From assembly GCF_001555965.1 (NCBI RefSeq), contig NZ_LSHX01000014.1, positions 1-13,232 on the forward strand: a DNA stretch of 13,232 nucleotides. The letters run 5' to 3'. Position 1 is the first letter of the stretch, and every line of letters begins with the position of its first letter. This document shows positions 13,214 to 13,232 of the stretch, in pieces. The notes under the pieces were generated by a model. That model was not told the origin of the DNA and made no database searches. It saw only the letters and a program-made list of their open reading frames with translations. The translations under genes were made by a program, and so were the position numbers. This DNA is from Sphingomonas sp. CCH21-G11. GTDB taxonomy: Bacteria; Pseudomonadota; Alphaproteobacteria; Sphingomonadales; Sphingomonadaceae.

Positions 13214-13232
13214 CTGTCTCTTATACACATCT
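13214..13232 (+). other. Nextera/Tn5 mosaic-end adapter sequence (artefact)
   Basis: The last 19 bases are CTGTCTCTTATACACATCT, identical to the Tn5 mosaic end carried by Nextera sequencing libraries. It ends exactly at the window edge. In the recO frame it adds the spurious residues CLLYTS, and on the reverse strand VYKRQ, both known fingerprints of this adapter in protein databases. It is not genomic sequence. Confidence 0.97.

Noticed and set aside
1..13232. CRISPR array, tRNA, rRNA, insertion sequence or phage module
   Set aside because: No regularly spaced repeats, no tRNA-like cloverleaf, no transposase or integrase protein and no terminal inverted repeats were seen. The Tn5 end at the right edge is library adapter.

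Overview
The window is high-GC DNA (about 70% in a coding stretch counted by hand) read almost entirely on the + strand. It looks like chromosomal sequence from a sphingomonad-type alphaproteobacterium. The evidence is a stand-alone F0 cluster atpI-atpB-atpE-atpF'-atpF with the alphaproteobacterial split b/b' subunits and no F1 genes beside it, a UvrC and RecO of sphingomonad appearance, and a pair of palindromic REP-like repeats of a type common in that group. No rRNA, tRNA, CRISPR array, transposase or phage gene was seen.

Layout. (1) Positions 3-1925: the 3' part of a ydbH-like AsmA-type gene, open to the left edge, followed by translationally coupled ynbE-like (lipoprotein) and ydbL-like (DUF1318) genes. 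In enterobacteria this trio forms a bridge between inner and outer membranes that is linked to phospholipid homeostasis. (2) Positions 1926-2131: a strong hairpin, then two promoter-like sequences. (3) Positions 2132-4681: the F0 operon. atpE has a T-rich leader with a strong ribosome binding site in front and a perfect 10-bp hairpin behind, an arrangement suited to making more c subunit than a or b. (4) Positions 4766-5092: a small exported protein of unknown function. (5) Positions 5112-5218: an inverted pair of REP-like hairpins. (6) Positions 5320-7254: uvrC, complete with all expected catalytic and cluster residues. (7) Positions 7335-10133: a large exported DUF3857/transglutaminase-like/TPR protein. 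(8) Positions 10180-12038: a NodB-type deacetylase overlapping by 4 nt with a FemAB/CelD-like GNAT acyltransferase, probably one transcript. (9) Positions 12116-12508: an unrecognised membrane-anchored protein in a stretch of clearly lower GC (about 56%). (10) Positions 12655-13213: the 5' part of recO, with an apparent frameshift.

The last 19 bases (13214-13232) are exactly the Tn5 mosaic end used as the Nextera sequencing adapter. The right edge is therefore a contig end carrying untrimmed adapter, not genomic sequence. The recO frameshift lies about 400 nt from it and may also be an assembly error. I see no convincing new defence or mobile system. The points most worth a second look are the regulatory architecture around atpE, the coupled deacetylase/acyltransferase pair, the low-GC orphan gene and the data-quality problems at the right edge.
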